A DNA stretch of 64,000 bases from Plastoroseomonas arctica (GCF_018128965.1 NZ_JAAEDH010000011.1:85498-149497), one strand, 5' to 3'; positions 37,283-56,832 are shown, numbered from the stretch's first letter. Numbers and translations are program-made. The notes: generated by a model from the sequence alone, not told the origin.

Positions 37283-37312
37283 TTGAAACCCGGCCTGATG
37301 CACGCGTATTGC
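37283..37312 (+). promoter_or_regulatory. Candidate promoter of the aldolase gene
   Basis: TTGAAA at 37283-37288 and TATTGC at 37307-37312 are separated by 18 bases, 87 bases before the aldolase ATG. Both resemble sigma-70 type boxes in this GC-rich background. The surrounding 220-base gap also serves the divergent peptidase gene. The call is based only on sequence resemblance. Confidence 0.3.
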
Positions 37313-37398
37313 ACTATATCGGCGCGGGCCGGCGCGTGACTCCTACCCTCGCCTGCGCTATCCGCCCGCGCAGCCCAAATGCACAGGATTGTCCCCCG

Positions 37399-38319
37399 AT
37401 GAAGCTCACCCCCCGCGTCGCCAAGATCCTCTCCTGGTACGAGAGCGACAATCCCGGCACCAAGGCGAACCTCGCCCGCATCCTCAATGCCGGCCGCCTG
37501 GGCGGCACCGGGCGCATGGTGATCCTTCCGGTCGACCAGGGCTTCGAGCACGGTCCGGCGCGCAGCTTCGCGCCCAACCCGGCGGCCTACGACCCGCACT
37601 ACCATTTCGAGCTCGCCATTGAGGCCGGCCTCAACGCCTATGCCGCCCCACTAGGCTCGCTGGAAGCGGGGGCCGCGACCTTCGCCGGCTGCATCCCGAC
37701 CATCCTGAAGGTGAACAGTTCCAACTCGCTGGCCACCACCAAGGACCAGGCGGTGACCGGCTCCGTCTCCGACGCTCTGCGCCTGGGCTGCTCGGCGATC
37801 GGCTTTACCATCTATCCGGGCAGCGAATACGCCTTCGACCTGATGGAAGAACTCCGCGACATGGCCGAGGACGCGAAGGCGGCCGGCCTCGCCGTGGTGG
37901 TGTGGTCCTATCCGCGCGGGCCGAACCTCGACAAGGTGGCCGAGACCGCGCTCGATATCGCGGCCTATGCGGCGCATATGGCGGCGCTGTTGGGGGCGCA
38001 CATCATCAAGGTGAAGCCGCCGACGGAGGCGATCAGCCTTGACGCCGCGAAGAAGACCTATGCGAGCCACCCGGTCGAGGTCGGCGACGCGGCGAAGCGG
38101 ATCGCGCACATCGTCCAGGCCTGCTTCAACGGTCGGCGCCTGGTAGTGTTCTCGGGTGGCGAGTCGCGGGGGGCGGATTCGCTGCTCGACGACGTACGCG
38201 CCATTCACGCGGGCGGCGGCAATGGCTCGATCGTGGGGCGCAACGCGTTCCAACGCTCGAAGCCGGATGCGCTGAAGCTGCTCTCCGACATCATTGATGT
38301 GTATCTGTCCGAGGTTTGA
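37399..38319 (+). CDS. fbaB: Class I fructose-bisphosphate aldolase (FbaB/DhnA type)
   Basis: The 306-residue enzyme splits or forms fructose 1,6-bisphosphate through a Schiff base. The family pattern RMVILPVDQGFEHGPARSF lies near residue 39, NSSNSL near 106, and the lysine-bearing segment HIIKVKPPTEA near 201-211 (K204 or K206 being the Schiff-base lysine). Length and motifs fit the archaeal-type class I aldolase, not the zinc-dependent class II enzyme. It is a single-gene unit ending just before a paired-hairpin element. Confidence 0.93.
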   Translation: MKLTPRVAKILSWYESDNPGTKANLARILNAGRLGGTGRMVILPVDQGFEHGPARSFAPNPAAYDPHYHFELAIEAGLNAYAAPLGSLEAGAATFAGCIPTILKVNSSNSLATTKDQAVTGSVSDALRLGCSAIGFTIYPGSEYAFDLMEELRDMAEDAKAAGLAVVVWSYPRGPNLDKVAETALDIAAYAAHMAALLGAHIIKVKPPTEAISLDAAKKTYASHPVEVGDAAKRIAHIVQACFNGRRLVVFSGGESRGADSLLDDVRAIHAGGGNGSIVGRNAFQRSKPDALKLLSDIIDVYLSEV

Positions 38320-38339
38320 AGCGAGAATGCAGAAAGGCC

Positions 38340-38498
38340 GGGGAAAAGAATTTCCCCGAACCCCTTTCTTTTATTTTTGGATATTTGGTTTGGGTTGGCA
38401 GGTCGGACTGCGTTACGTGAGCGCGCGCTAGCTAAGCAGCCTGGACCAATAGACAAAAATAAAAGAAGAGGGGTTTGGGGGGAATTCATTCCCCCCAA
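38340..38498. repeat. Paired-hairpin terminator element (copy A, short core)
   Basis: This 159-base element lies between convergent genes. The left hairpin GGGGAAA-AGAA-TTTCCCC (38340-38357) is followed on the plus strand by GAACCCC and a TTTCTTTTATTTTT tract. The right hairpin TTGGGGGGAAT-TC-ATTCCCCCCAA (38475-38498) is followed on the minus strand by ACCCC and a TCTTCTTTTATTTTT tract. The ends are therefore imperfect inverted repeats of about 45 bases, each a Rho-independent terminator facing inwards. It ends transcription of both fbaB and the helicase gene. The core of about 80 bases differs from copies C and D. Confidence 0.85.
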
Positions 38499-38501
38499 GC
38501 T

Positions 38502-40789
38502 TCACGCCCTCTGGGAACTCCGCCGCTGCTGCCGCAGCACATCCTCGATCCACGCATTGAGGCGCGCCGTCTCCGCCTCCGCCTCCCGCGTCTCCGCATA
38601 GGCGTCAGGAAACCGCTGCGCCATCCAGCGCCAGGCGACCAGGCGGCGCTGCACCTTCTCGCCGCGTTGCAGCTCCTCGCCGCTGGCACGATCGGGCGGC
38701 GGCAGCTTGCCGGCCTCGGGCGGGGAGACGGTGCGGCCTGCGCCGTGCTCCAGCGCCCAGCGTGCGAGGCGGGGCACGCCATTGTCGCGCAGGTCGATCG
38801 GGCACAGCGCGTAGGTCCAGCGTTCCAGCAGGCTCAGGCGCGTGACGCCGTCGATGGCGGTCGCGATCGACATCGCGGCTTCGAGGTCGGCCAGGCGGTA
38901 GTTGGGGTCGTCCTTGCGCAGCACCGCGCGCTTGATGCGCGCGAGCACGCCGAACAGGCTGGTGGAGCCGATCTCGGCGGCGACGGCGGCGATGATGTCG
39001 GCGTCGGGCTGCACCAGCGGGCGGAGTTCGGCGGGGGTTTCGTGCGCGCCGAGCAGCAAGGCCTTCAGCGCCTCGGGCGAGCCCGCACCGGCGAGCACGG
39101 CCACCACGCCCTCCTCATGCAGGCCGTAGCGCCCGGCGCGGCCGCCGATCTGCTTCACCTCCTGGACGTTGAGGTCGCGGCGCTGGGTGCCGTCGAATTT
39201 CTGCATCGCGGAGAAGACGACGCGACGGATGTTGAGGTTGAGCCCCATGCCGATGGCGTCGGTGGCGACCAGGATATCGGCGTCGCCGCTGTTGAAGCGC
39301 GCGGCCTCGGCGCGGCGGACCTCGGGGCTCAGCGCGCCATAGACGACGGCGACGCGGCGGCCGCGGCGGATGAGCTCGGCGCGGAGGTCCATCACCTCGC
39401 GGCGCGAGAAGGCGATGAGCGCGTCGCCCTTCCGCAGGTCGCCCAGGCCGACAGGGGCCTTGGCGGCGATCAGCGGGCCCTTGCGTTCGAGGCTCACCTC
39501 GTCGAGCGCGTCGCCGCAGAGGGCGGCGATGAGGCGGACCATCGGGATGCAGTCCGGGGCGCCGAGGACGAAGATTTCCCGGGCCGGGGCGCCCATGATG
39601 GCGGCGGTCCAGGCGGCGCCGCGGTCGGGGTCGTGCAGCATCTGCGCCTCGTCGATCATCGCGACGTCGACGGGGGTGCGGAAGGGGCACATCTCGACCG
39701 TGGCGGCGATGTGCCTGCTGCCGGGGACCAGCAGCCGCTCCTCGCCGGTGGTGAGCGAGGCCTGCACGCCGCGGCTAGCCAGCGCCTCCCGGAATTCATG
39801 GGCGAGCAGGCGCAGCGGCGCCAGCGCCAGGCCGGATTGCGATTCCGCGAGCCGGTTCAGGGCGAGGTAGGATTTGCCGGAATTGGTCGGGCCGGTGACC
39901 AGCGTGATGCGGCGGATCAGCGCGCGCGCGGTGGCGAAATGGGCGGCATAGCGGTCGAGTGCCGCAACGCGCGCGATGGCGGCGTTCGCCCCCCTGCCCT
40001 GCGGGAGTACGGGCGCGGCCGGCGTGGTGTCCCGTGTGCGCCACAGCGGCACTTCGGCGCGGAGTGGGGCGAGTTCGGCAGGGTCGAATTCCCAGCGTTC
40101 GCCGGATTTGCCGGGCAGGCGGCGCGCGACGGGGATGAGGCCGGCAGCGATCCAGCGCAGGGCTTCCTTGGCCGTGCAGCCGAGCAGGTCCGGCACCGGC
40201 TGGAAGGGCACCAGGGACTGCTCCCAGGCGCGCAGGCGGCGGATTTCCTCGCGCTTGGAAGTGCGGGCCGCGACCTCGGCCTCGCGGCGTTCGGCGCGGC
40301 GGGATTCTTCGGCGATGCGCGCGTTGGTGGCGAAGCGGGCGGGGTCCGGGTGCGCGTGCGCGACAGCGACGGCGCGCGCGAGTTCGTAAAGGCGCGGGGG
40401 GGTGAGCGCGCCGCCGGTCTCGGCGATCTCGGCGGCGATGGCCTCGAGTGCGGCGTCCGGAGTGCGGCCGGCATCGCGCAGGCGCGGCAGCAGGGCGGCG
40501 TCGAGTGCGGCGTGCAGCGTGTCGTCGGAGGCATCGATGCTGGTGACGGAGTCGGCGGCGGCACGCACATCCTCGCGCCGGGCCCAGGCGATGCCGGCGC
40601 GGCTGGCGAGGTCGGCCAGACGTCCGACATAGCCGCGCCGCCGCAGCTTTAGGAGTGCGGTGGCGACGGTGGTCTCGGTCGCGGGCAGCGCGCGGGAGAC
40701 CTCGCGGATGAGCGAGGGCAGTTCCTTCGCGGTGAAGGACAGGCCGGAGGCGAGGATGGCGGCTTCGGCGGGCGAGACCGGCGTGTCGT

Positions 40790-40793
<4 letters not shown>
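38502..40793 (-). CDS. SUV3-type DExH RNA helicase
   Basis: The 763-residue protein has a superfamily 2 helicase core. Walker A is GPTNSGKS (301-308), the form typical of mitochondrial SUV3. Motif II is DEAQM (381-385), close to the DEIQM of SUV3. Motif VI is QIGGRAGRYG (548-557). A long N-terminal region (1-290) is specific to bacterial relatives. In mitochondria SUV3 unwinds RNA for the degradosome, so RNA turnover is a fair guess here. Its ATG overlaps the stop of the ABC-F gene (ATGA). The stop is 4 bases before the hairpin element. Confidence 0.85.
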
Positions 40794-42595
<1,802 letters not shown>

Positions 42596-42692
42596 GCGGC
42601 GGTATGGAGGGGAGCGCGCCCGCCGCGTCAAGCGGATGGCCAAAACAATGCGGTTGCGGCAGCCTTCACGCTTCGCTGACCGGAGGTGCCCG

Positions 42693-42977
42693 ATGCGCTG
42701 TCTTGCCCTTGCCCTTCTCTGCCTTCCAAGCCTCGCCGTGGCGCAGCCGCAGCCGAACGGGCGCTACCAGGTGACGGCCGCCATCGGCACGCCGCCCACC
42801 ATCGTCATGCACGACACCAGCACCGGGCAGAGCTGGGTGCTGGTGCAGACGCCTGGCCCCCCGGTGCAATGGGCTCCGGTGCGCTTCTGGGGGCCGCAGA
42901 ACAGCCTCACGCCGCTGCCGCCGACGCCCACGACGGTGGGCACCCGGGCCGCCGCCGAGGCCACGCCGCCGCGCTAG
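42693..42977 (+). CDS. Small secreted protein of unknown function
   Basis: The 94-residue product has a signal peptide (MRCLALALLCLPSLAVAQ) and a mature domain of about 75 residues with NGRYQVTAA, VMHDTSTGQSWVL and WAPVRFWGP. This resembles small beta-strand proteins of unknown role. It ends in a Thr/Pro-rich tail. CGGAGG lies ahead of the ATG. It is convergent with leuA and divergent from the ABC-F gene. Confidence 0.65.
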   Translation: MRCLALALLCLPSLAVAQPQPNGRYQVTAAIGTPPTIVMHDTSTGQSWVLVQTPGPPVQWAPVRFWGPQNSLTPLPPTPTTVGTRAAAEATPPR

Positions 42978-42998
42978 GTCACGCCTGAGCTGCGAGAG

Positions 42999-44579
42999 TC
43001 AGGCGCTCAGTGCCTCTGGCTCTGTCCGTTCCCGCTTCACCAGCAGCTTGTTCAGCGCGTGCACATAGGCGCGCGCCGACGCCACGATGGTGCAAGTGTC
43101 CGATCCCTGGCCATCGACCAGCTTGCCGTTCTCCTCGAATCGCACGGTCACGCGGGCCTGCGCGTCGGTGCCGCCGGTGATGCTCTGCACCGCGAAGAGC
43201 TTAAGCTGGATCTCGTGCGGGAAGGCCTGGCGGATGGCGTTGAAGGTCGCGTCCACCGCGCCGTCGCCAGGTGCGGCCCCGGTGCGGCTTTCGCCGTCGA
43301 TTTCGAGCGTCAGGGTCGCGCTCGGCTTTTCATCCATGCCGGTGGAGACGGAGAGCGCGGTCAGGCGGATGCGGTCATGGCCGCGGACGACCTCGTCATC
43401 GACCAGGGCCGCGATGTCCTCGTCGTAGACGACCTTCTTGCGGTCCGCGATGTCCTTGAAGCGGCGGAAGGCGTCGTTGAGCTGGTTGTCGCCGATCTCG
43501 CCATAGCCCAGCGCCTTGAGCTTGTCGCGGAAGGCGGCGCGGCCGGAATGCTTGCCGAGCACGAGGGAATTTGTGGTCCAGCCGACGCTTTCGGGCGTCA
43601 TGATTTCGTAGGTGGAGGCGTCCTTCAGCACGCCGTCCTGGTGGATGCCGGATTCATGGGCAAAGGCGTTGCGGCCAACGATGGCCTTGTTCGGCTGCAC
43701 GTCGAAGCCGGTGATGGTGGCGAGCAGTTTTGAGGTGCGCAGGATACGCGGCGTCTGGATGCTGTTCTTGAAGGGCAGCACATCGTGGCGGGTGCGCAGC
43801 GCCATCGCGACTTCCTCGATCGAGGCATTGCCGGCGCGTTCGCCGATGCCGTTGATCGTGGCCTCGATCTGCCGCGCGCCGGCGTTGATGGCGGCGAGCG
43901 TGTTGGCCACAGCCATGCCGAGGTCATTGTGGTTGTGGGCGGAGAAGACGACCGTGTCGGCACCAGGTACGCGCTCGCGCAGGTCGCGGAAGATGGCGCC
44001 GATATCGGCGGGCATGGAGTAGCCGACGGTGTCGGGGATGTTGATGGTGGTGGCACCGGCCTTGATGGCGGCCTCGACGCAGCGGCACAGGAAATCGGGG
44101 TCCGAGCGGGAGCCATCCTCGGCGGACCATTCGACGTCGTCGGAATGCTGGCGGCCGAGGGTGACGCTGCTGGTTGTCAGCTCCACGACCTCGTCGCGGG
44201 TCATGCGCAGCTTGACGCGCATGTGCAGGTCCGAGGTGGCGAGCACGATGTGGATGCGCTTGCGCGCGGCGGGCTTCAGCGCCTCGGCGGAGCGGAGGAT
44301 GTCCGCGGGATTGGCGCGGCCGAGGCTGGCTACTACGGGGCCGTCCTTGGCAAACAGCTGCGCGATGGAGCGGACGGATTCGAAATCGCCGGGCGAGGCG
44401 ATGGCGAAGCCGGCTTCGATGACGTCCACGCCCAGCTCGTGCAGGGCCTCGGCCATGCGTAGCTTCTCCTCGAGGTTCATCGAGAAGCCCGGCGATTGCT
44501 CGCCGTCGCGCAGCGTGGTGTCGAAGAAGATAATGCGGTCGGGGTCCAGCGTGCCGAAGCTGGGGTGGGTGACGGGCAT
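42999..44579 (-). CDS. leuA: 2-Isopropylmalate synthase
   Basis: LeuA condenses acetyl-CoA with 2-oxoisovalerate, the first step of leucine synthesis. The 526-residue protein has the metal/substrate site IIFFDTTLRDGEQSPG (16-31), the NHNDLG-type segment SAHNHNDLGMAVAN, and a C-terminal LeuA dimer regulatory domain with SITGGTDAQARVTV, the leucine feedback site. The ATG is 83 bases downstream of a leucine-rich leader peptide and stem-loop. The gene appears to be controlled by attenuation, and it is monocistronic. Confidence 0.95.
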   Translation of the reverse strand: MPVTHPSFGTLDPDRIIFFDTTLRDGEQSPGFSMNLEEKLRMAEALHELGVDVIEAGFAIASPGDFESVRSIAQLFAKDGPVVASLGRANPADILRSAEALKPAARKRIHIVLATSDLHMRVKLRMTRDEVVELTTSSVTLGRQHSDDVEWSAEDGSRSDPDFLCRCVEAAIKAGATTINIPDTVGYSMPADIGAIFRDLRERVPGADTVVFSAHNHNDLGMAVANTLAAINAGARQIEATINGIGERAGNASIEEVAMALRTRHDVLPFKNSIQTPRILRTSKLLATITGFDVQPNKAIVGRNAFAHESGIHQDGVLKDASTYEIMTPESVGWTTNSLVLGKHSGRAAFRDKLKALGYGEIGDNQLNDAFRRFKDIADRKKVVYDEDIAALVDDEVVRGHDRIRLTALSVSTGMDEKPSATLTLEIDGESRTGAAPGDGAVDATFNAIRQAFPHEIQLKLFAVQSITGGTDAQARVTVRFEENGKLVDGQGSDTCTIVASARAYVHALNKLLVKRERTEPEALSA

Positions 44580-44623
44580 TGGGCGTGTTCCTTGGCTGAT
44601 GACTGTGCGCGCGTTCCTCAAGA

Positions 44624-44668
44624 CCCCTGAGCGTACCGGCGCTATCGGCCGGGGTGGCGGCTCAGGGG
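44624..44668 (-). terminator. Attenuator-type hairpin upstream of leuA
   Basis: On the minus strand CCCCTGAGC (44668-44660) pairs perfectly with GCTCAGGGG (44632-44624), closing a stem-loop with inner GC pairing (GGC/GCC) between them. It begins at the stop codon of the leucine leader peptide, so a ribosome stalled at the leucine codons would affect its folding. Sequence after the stem (TCTTGAGG) has only a short T-run, so its role as terminator or anti-terminator is inferred from position. Confidence 0.5.
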
Positions 44669-44754
44669 CGGATAAGTCGAAGGAGGAGCGGACGCGCGGC
44701 GCCGCGGGCGGGGTGCCCGGCGGAAGGCCCAGCGAAGGGGGAGTGCGACGTCAT
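44662..44754 (-). CDS. Leucine leader peptide (leuL-like)
   Basis: This 30-codon frame encodes MTSHSPFAGPSAGHPARGAA followed by RPLLLRLIRP. Near the stop it has the codons CTC CTC CTT CGA CTT ATC, four Leu within five codons and then Ile. Its stop overlaps the first arm of the stem-loop. A leucine-rich leader just upstream of leuA is the classic attenuation set-up. No strong ribosome-binding site is visible, so the start is tentative. Confidence 0.6.
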   Translation of the reverse strand: MTSHSPFAGPSAGHPARGAARPLLLRLIRP

Positions 44755-44813
44755 CGGTGCGGAGCCTAGCGGAGAGGGCGCGGGGGATGCAAGCGCGACC
44801 CCCGCGTGGTGCC

Positions 44814-45656
44814 TCAGCGCAGCGGGAAGCCCAGAGCCTCGATCGCGGCGCGCATCTTGTCGCGGCCGGACAGCGCCTTGAAGGTGCCGAGGCGCGAGAT
44901 CACGCGCTGGGTCCAGTTCGAGGTGGCCATCTCGTTGCGCGTGGTGAAAGCGGTCATGCGGGCATCGTAGTCGGCGCGCTCGGCCTGCTCGTTGGCGCTG
45001 TCGTAGCGGCCGTGGTGCACGATGACGGATTGCGGCAGGCGCGGCTTCACCTCGCCCTCGGCCCCCTCGCGGGCGTGGCCGACGCAAAGGCCGAAGACGC
45101 CCATGACCTGGGGCGGGAGGTTGAGCAGCCTGGCCACGCGCTCGGGGTCGTTGCGGAGCGCGCCGATATAGACGGTGGACAGGCCGAGGGACTCTGCGGC
45201 GACGACGGCGTTCTGCGCGGCAAGGGCGGCGTCGATGGCAGCGACGAGGAAGGTCTCCATGAAGGGCTGCCCGGCGAGTTCCACGCCTTCCTGCTCGGCC
45301 ATGCGCGCGTTGCGCGAGGCGTCGGCGAGGAAGACCATGAACAATGGCACCTGCAGGATGTGCTTCTGGTTGTTCGCGACCTCGGCGAGCTCCGCACGCA
45401 CCACAGGGTCATCGACGACGATGACGGACCAGGTCTGCAGGTTGGAGCTGGTGGCGGCCGATTGCGCTGCCGCGATCATGGTCTCGAGCGTGCCTTCGGG
45501 CAGAGACGCGTCGGTGCGGTAGCCGCGGACGGAGCGATGCGAGAGCAGCAGGTCGAGCGTGGCGTTCCAGGGACCAGCCGCGGGCAGCGCATCAGCGCCG
45601 TAGCGCGCTTCGAGCGCGCGGGTCTTGGTGTCGGCGCCTGGGTTCGATCCGTCCAT
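44814..45656 (-). CDS. NADPH-dependent nitroreductase (NfsA/FRP-like)
   Basis: The 280-residue flavoprotein reduces nitro or quinone compounds with an FMN cofactor. The SHRSVRGYRTDASLPEGTLE segment near residues 39-58 holds the FMN phosphate site. QSAATSSNLQTWSVIVV follows, and FGLCVGHA comes later in the fold, all typical of the NfsA/FRP branch. The C-terminal arm (RDKMRAAIEALGFPLR) matches the family. It lies downstream of rpoC on the same strand and is separated from it by a terminator element, so it is probably expressed independently. Confidence 0.87.
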   Translation of the reverse strand: MDGSNPGADTKTRALEARYGADALPAAGPWNATLDLLLSHRSVRGYRTDASLPEGTLETMIAAAQSAATSSNLQTWSVIVVDDPVVRAELAEVANNQKHILQVPLFMVFLADASRNARMAEQEGVELAGQPFMETFLVAAIDAALAAQNAVVAAESLGLSTVYIGALRNDPERVARLLNLPPQVMGVFGLCVGHAREGAEGEVKPRLPQSVIVHHGRYDSANEQAERADYDARMTAFTTRNEMATSNWTQRVISRLGTFKALSGRDKMRAAIEALGFPLR

Positions 45657-45695
45657 CTCGATTGATCCTCGTGCTGCCGATGTCGCTCAGAAGAA

Positions 45696-45767
45696 TGGCC
45701 CCGCCTTGCCGGCGGGGCCAATAGCCAAAAACAAAAGAAGAGGGTGCGGGAGAATTCCTTCTCCCGC
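45696..45767 (-). terminator. rpoC terminator, single half-unit of the hairpin family (copy B)
   Basis: Ten bases after the rpoC stop the minus strand has GCGGGAGAA-GGAA-TTCTCCCGC (45767-45746), then ACCCTCTTCTTTTGTTTTTGG and a second perfect hairpin TGGCCCCGCC with GGCGGGGCCA (45720-45696). The first hairpin and its T-rich tail have the same layout as one half of copies A, C and D, but with different stem bases that still pair. It closes the rpoB-rpoC transcription unit. Confidence 0.85.
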
Positions 45768-45776
45768 TGCTTTCTT

Positions 45777-49940
<4,164 letters not shown>

Positions 49941-50031
49941 GCCATGCACTCCGTCCGGCACGCCCCGTCGGGCGGCGAATGCGGGGAACCGCGGCGCTTC
50001 GGGGCGCCGCGGGTTGGTCTGATCAGGTTGG

Positions 50032-54207
<4,176 letters not shown>

Positions 54208-54313
54208 GCCAATACAGCTTCCTTGTCGCTCCGGCCCGAGCATCCCCGGCCGGCGGGCATTCGCTGGCGCCGATGAGGTGGCGGCCGACGGGCCGCCATC
54301 CCCCAAAGACGCA

Positions 54314-54396
54314 GACAGGGCCGGGATTCCCGTGGGAATTCCGGCCTGTCCTGCTCACTCATCTCATCCCGGCCGGCAGCGAATGCCCGGCCGGGA
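54314..54396 (-). terminator. Two GC-rich hairpins between rplL and rpoB (attenuator candidate)
   Basis: Directly after rplL the sequence TCCCGGCCGG (54367-54376) pairs with CCGGCCGGGA (54387-54396). The next stem pairs GACAGGGCCGGGATTCCC (54314-54331) with the mirror segment at 54334-54350, with one bulge and one mismatch. No T-run follows, so read-through is expected. In other bacteria a partial terminator at this place lowers rpoBC relative to rplJL expression. The same role is inferred here. Confidence 0.6.
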
Positions 54397-54411
54397 CTGG
54401 CCTCAGATCGA

Positions 54412-54795
54412 TTACTTGACTTCGACCTGGGCGCCGTTCTCCTCGAGCACCTTCTTGATCTTGGCGGCCTCGTCCTTCGACACGGCCTCCTTCACCACCT
54501 TCGGCGCGCCTTCGACCAGGTCCTTGGCTTCCTTCAGCCCGAGACCGGTGATGGTGCGGATTTCCTTGATGATGTTGATCTTCTTGTCGCCGACCGCGGT
54601 CAGCGTGACGGTAAACTCCGTCTGCTCCTCGACCGGTGCGGCGGCCGCGCCACCGCCAGCGGCCGGGGCCGCCGCAACCGCGGCCGGAGCCGCGGCGGAG
54701 ACGCCCCACTTTTCTTCCAACAGTTTCGAAAGCTCAGCGGCCTCAAGAACGGTGAGGGCGGAGAGCTCTTCAACGAGCTTTGCGAGTTCGGCCAT
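54412..54795 (-). CDS. rplL: 50S ribosomal protein L7/L12
   Basis: The 127-residue stalk protein has the N-terminal dimerisation helix ([20 protein letters not shown]), an Ala/Pro/Gly-rich hinge (residues about 35-55), and the C-terminal factor-binding domain with [20 protein letters not shown]. It recruits translation GTPases such as the EF-Tu encoded later in the window. It is co-transcribed with rplJ. Confidence 0.97.
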   Translation of the reverse strand: MAELAKLVEELSALTVLEAAELSKLLEEKWGVSAAAPAAVAAAPAAGGGAAAAPVEEQTEFTVTLTAVGDKKINIIKEIRTITGLGLKEAKDLVEGAPKVVKEAVSKDEAAKIKKVLEENGAQVEVK

Positions 54796-54873
54796 GATCG
54801 GATGCTCCGTGATCTAGGGGTTTGGCTTGATGTTTGCAACCCCACCCGGTTGGGCGGGGTTGATCGGTGTTGG

Positions 54874-55404
54874 TCAGGCTGCCTCGGCGGCGGCCTCGTC
54901 CTTCTTGGCGTAAGCGGCCAGCACGCGTGCCAATTGACCGCCCGGGGCCTGGAGGATGCCCGCGATGCGCGTGCCGGGGGTCTGGATCAGACCCACCAGC
55001 TGCGCCCGCAGCGTCTCCAGGGAGGGGAGCTCGGCCAGAGCCTTGACGCCAGCGACGTCCAGGGTCTGCTTGCCGAGTGCCCCACCGAGCACGACGAACT
55101 TGTCGTTGGTCTTGGCGAACTCGAGGGCGGTCTTCGCCACGGCCACGGCGTCCTTGGACCACGCGAGCGCGGTCGGACCCTTCAGCAATGGGGAGATGCC
55201 TTCGAAACTCGTGCCGGCGAGGGCGAGGGAAGCCAGCCGGTTCTTCGCAACCTTGTAGCTGCAGCCCGCCGCCCGCATCTTGCGCCGCAGACTATCCACA
55301 TCCGCGACCGTGAGACCCTTGTTCTGGGCCACGAGCACGAAGGATGTCTCGGCGAACACGCCGGCGAGGGACGCAACAAAGTCGCGCTTTTCGGTGCGTT
55401 CCAC
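54874..55404 (-). CDS. rplJ: 50S ribosomal protein L10
   Basis: The 176-residue protein forms the base of the L7/L12 stalk. The N-terminal [23 protein letters not shown] segment, the [20 protein letters not shown] rRNA-binding block and a C-terminal L12-binding helix ([19 protein letters not shown]) are present. The ATG is preceded by a long leader that may be the autoregulatory L10-binding site. It lies between rplA and rplL in the usual order. Confidence 0.96.
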   Translation of the reverse strand: MERTEKRDFVASLAGVFAETSFVLVAQNKGLTVADVDSLRRKMRAAGCSYKVAKNRLASLALAGTSFEGISPLLKGPTALAWSKDAVAVAKTALEFAKTNDKFVVLGGALGKQTLDVAGVKALAELPSLETLRAQLVGLIQTPGTRIAGILQAPGGQLARVLAAYAKKDEAAAEAA

Positions 55405-55695
55405 GCATCGTCTCCGCAGGTGGCCAGAGCCTTGTGGAAGGGTCCCGGCCGGTTCACACGAGGGTGGTTCCGCTTGCGCGGGATCACCCGGTTCGCCTGT
55501 CCGAGAAGGAACACCAAGCCAAACCGGGCGCGGGCAATGCCCCGGCCGGTGTCTGGTTCGGCACCCCGTCTATCTCTTGCGCGGTGTGATCCGCTTTAAG
55601 GCCCAAGGGCCGCAGGAGGTCTCTGACAGGTATCGGGACAAGACGGGTTGCCCCGCCTGCCCTGCCCGCCCGCCCCTTGGGGCGAGCGAATTCGG
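55405..55695 (-). promoter_or_regulatory. Probable L10 ribosomal-protein leader
   Basis: The 291-base gap between rplA and rplJ holds no gene. Its minus strand includes GTCAGAGACCTCC, GGCCCTTGGGCC, TTAAAGCGG and CGCAAGAGATAGACGGGG. From memory these resemble the region before rplJ in other alphaproteobacteria, where L10 or L10-L12 binds mRNA to limit its own synthesis. Several GC hairpins can form (for example CGGCCGGGG near 55535). Secondary structure was not computed, so this is a positional and motif-based call. Confidence 0.45.
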
Positions 55696-56394
55696 TTACG
55701 CCGAGGCGTTCAGGGACGTGACGTCCACATGGATGCCCGGGCCCATCGAGGAGGACACCGCCGCCTTCTTCACATAGGTGCCCTTGGCGCCGGTCGGCCG
55801 ATTGCGCTGGATGGCCTCGACGAAGGCGCGGGCGTTCTGGAGAAGTTGGTCCTCGCCGAAGCTCGCCTTGCCGATGCCGGCATGGACGATGCCCGCCTTC
55901 TCGGCGCGGAACTCGACCTGGCCGGCCTTGGCGGCGGTGACCGCGCCCTTCACGTCCATCGTGACGGTGCCGAGCTTGGGGTTCGGCATCAGGCCGCGTG
56001 GGCCGAGGATCTTACCCAGGCGGCCGACGAGACCCATCATGTCGGGCGTCGCGATGCAGCGGTCGAACTCGATCTTGCCGTCCTGGACCAGGGCGGCCAG
56101 GTCATCGGCACCCACCACGTCGGCGCCGGCGGCCTTGGCTTCCTCGGCCTTGGCGCCACGGGCGAAGACGCCGATGCGCACGGTCTTGCCGGTGCCGTTG
56201 GGCAGGCCGACGACGCCGCGGACCATCTGGTCCGCATGGCGCGGGTCGATGCCGAGATTCATCGTCATCTCGATGGTCTCGTCGAACTTGGCCTTGGCAT
56301 TGGTCTTGGCGAGACGGATCGCCTCATCCAGGGCGTAGGACTTCTCGCGGTCGAAACCGGCGTAGACGGCCTTGAGGCGCTTTCCCTGCGGCAT
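55696..56394 (-). CDS. rplA: 50S ribosomal protein L1
   Basis: The 232-residue protein binds 23S rRNA at the mobile L1 stalk and can repress its own mRNA. Conserved segments include [20 protein letters not shown] near the N-terminus, [21 protein letters not shown] and [17 protein letters not shown]. It starts 3 bases after rplK, so translational coupling is expected, as in the classical rplKA operon. Confidence 0.97.
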   Translation of the reverse strand: MPQGKRLKAVYAGFDREKSYALDEAIRLAKTNAKAKFDETIEMTMNLGIDPRHADQMVRGVVGLPNGTGKTVRIGVFARGAKAEEAKAAGADVVGADDLAALVQDGKIEFDRCIATPDMMGLVGRLGKILGPRGLMPNPKLGTVTMDVKGAVTAAKAGQVEFRAEKAGIVHAGIGKASFGEDQLLQNARAFVEAIQRNRPTGAKGTYVKKAAVSSSMGPGIHVDVTSLNASA

Positions 56395-56397
56395 GGC

Positions 56398-56832
56398 TCA
56401 GCCCTCCACCACGGTGAGGCCCATGGAACGGGCGCTGCCGGCGAGCATGCGCATGGCGGCTTCCTCGTCATTGGCGTTCATGTGGATCATCTTGGTCTTG
56501 GCGATTTCGCGCAGCTGCGTCTTGGTCACGCGGCCGACATTGGCGCCCTTGCCCGGCGTGGTGCTGCCCTTCTCAAGCTTGGCAGCCTTGAGCAGGAAAT
56601 AGGTGTTCGGCGGCGTCTTCGTCACGAAGACGAAGGTGCGGTCGGAGAAGGCGGTGATCACAACAGGGGTCGGAGTCCCCGGCTCCATCTGCTGCGTCGC
56701 CGCGTTGAATTCCTTGACGAACTGCATGATGTTCAGGCCGCGCTGGCCGAGCGCAGGACCCACCGGCGGCGAAGGGTTCGCCTTGCCCGCGGGGATCTGC
56801 AGCTTGATGTAGCCGACGATTTTCTTCGCCAT
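56398..56832 (-). CDS. rplK: 50S ribosomal protein L11
   Basis: The 144-residue protein of the GTPase-associated centre begins [20 protein letters not shown] and has [19 protein letters not shown]. The C-terminal RNA-binding domain contains [19 protein letters not shown], so the site contacted by thiopeptides is intact. AGAGGA lies ahead of the ATG. It is normally co-transcribed with nusG, but here about 2.9 kb with other genes intervenes, so it must use its own promoter. Confidence 0.97.
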   Translation of the reverse strand: MAKKIVGYIKLQIPAGKANPSPPVGPALGQRGLNIMQFVKEFNAATQQMEPGTPTPVVITAFSDRTFVFVTKTPPNTYFLLKAAKLEKGSTTPGKGANVGRVTKTQLREIAKTKMIHMNANDEEAAMRMLAGSARSMGLTVVEG

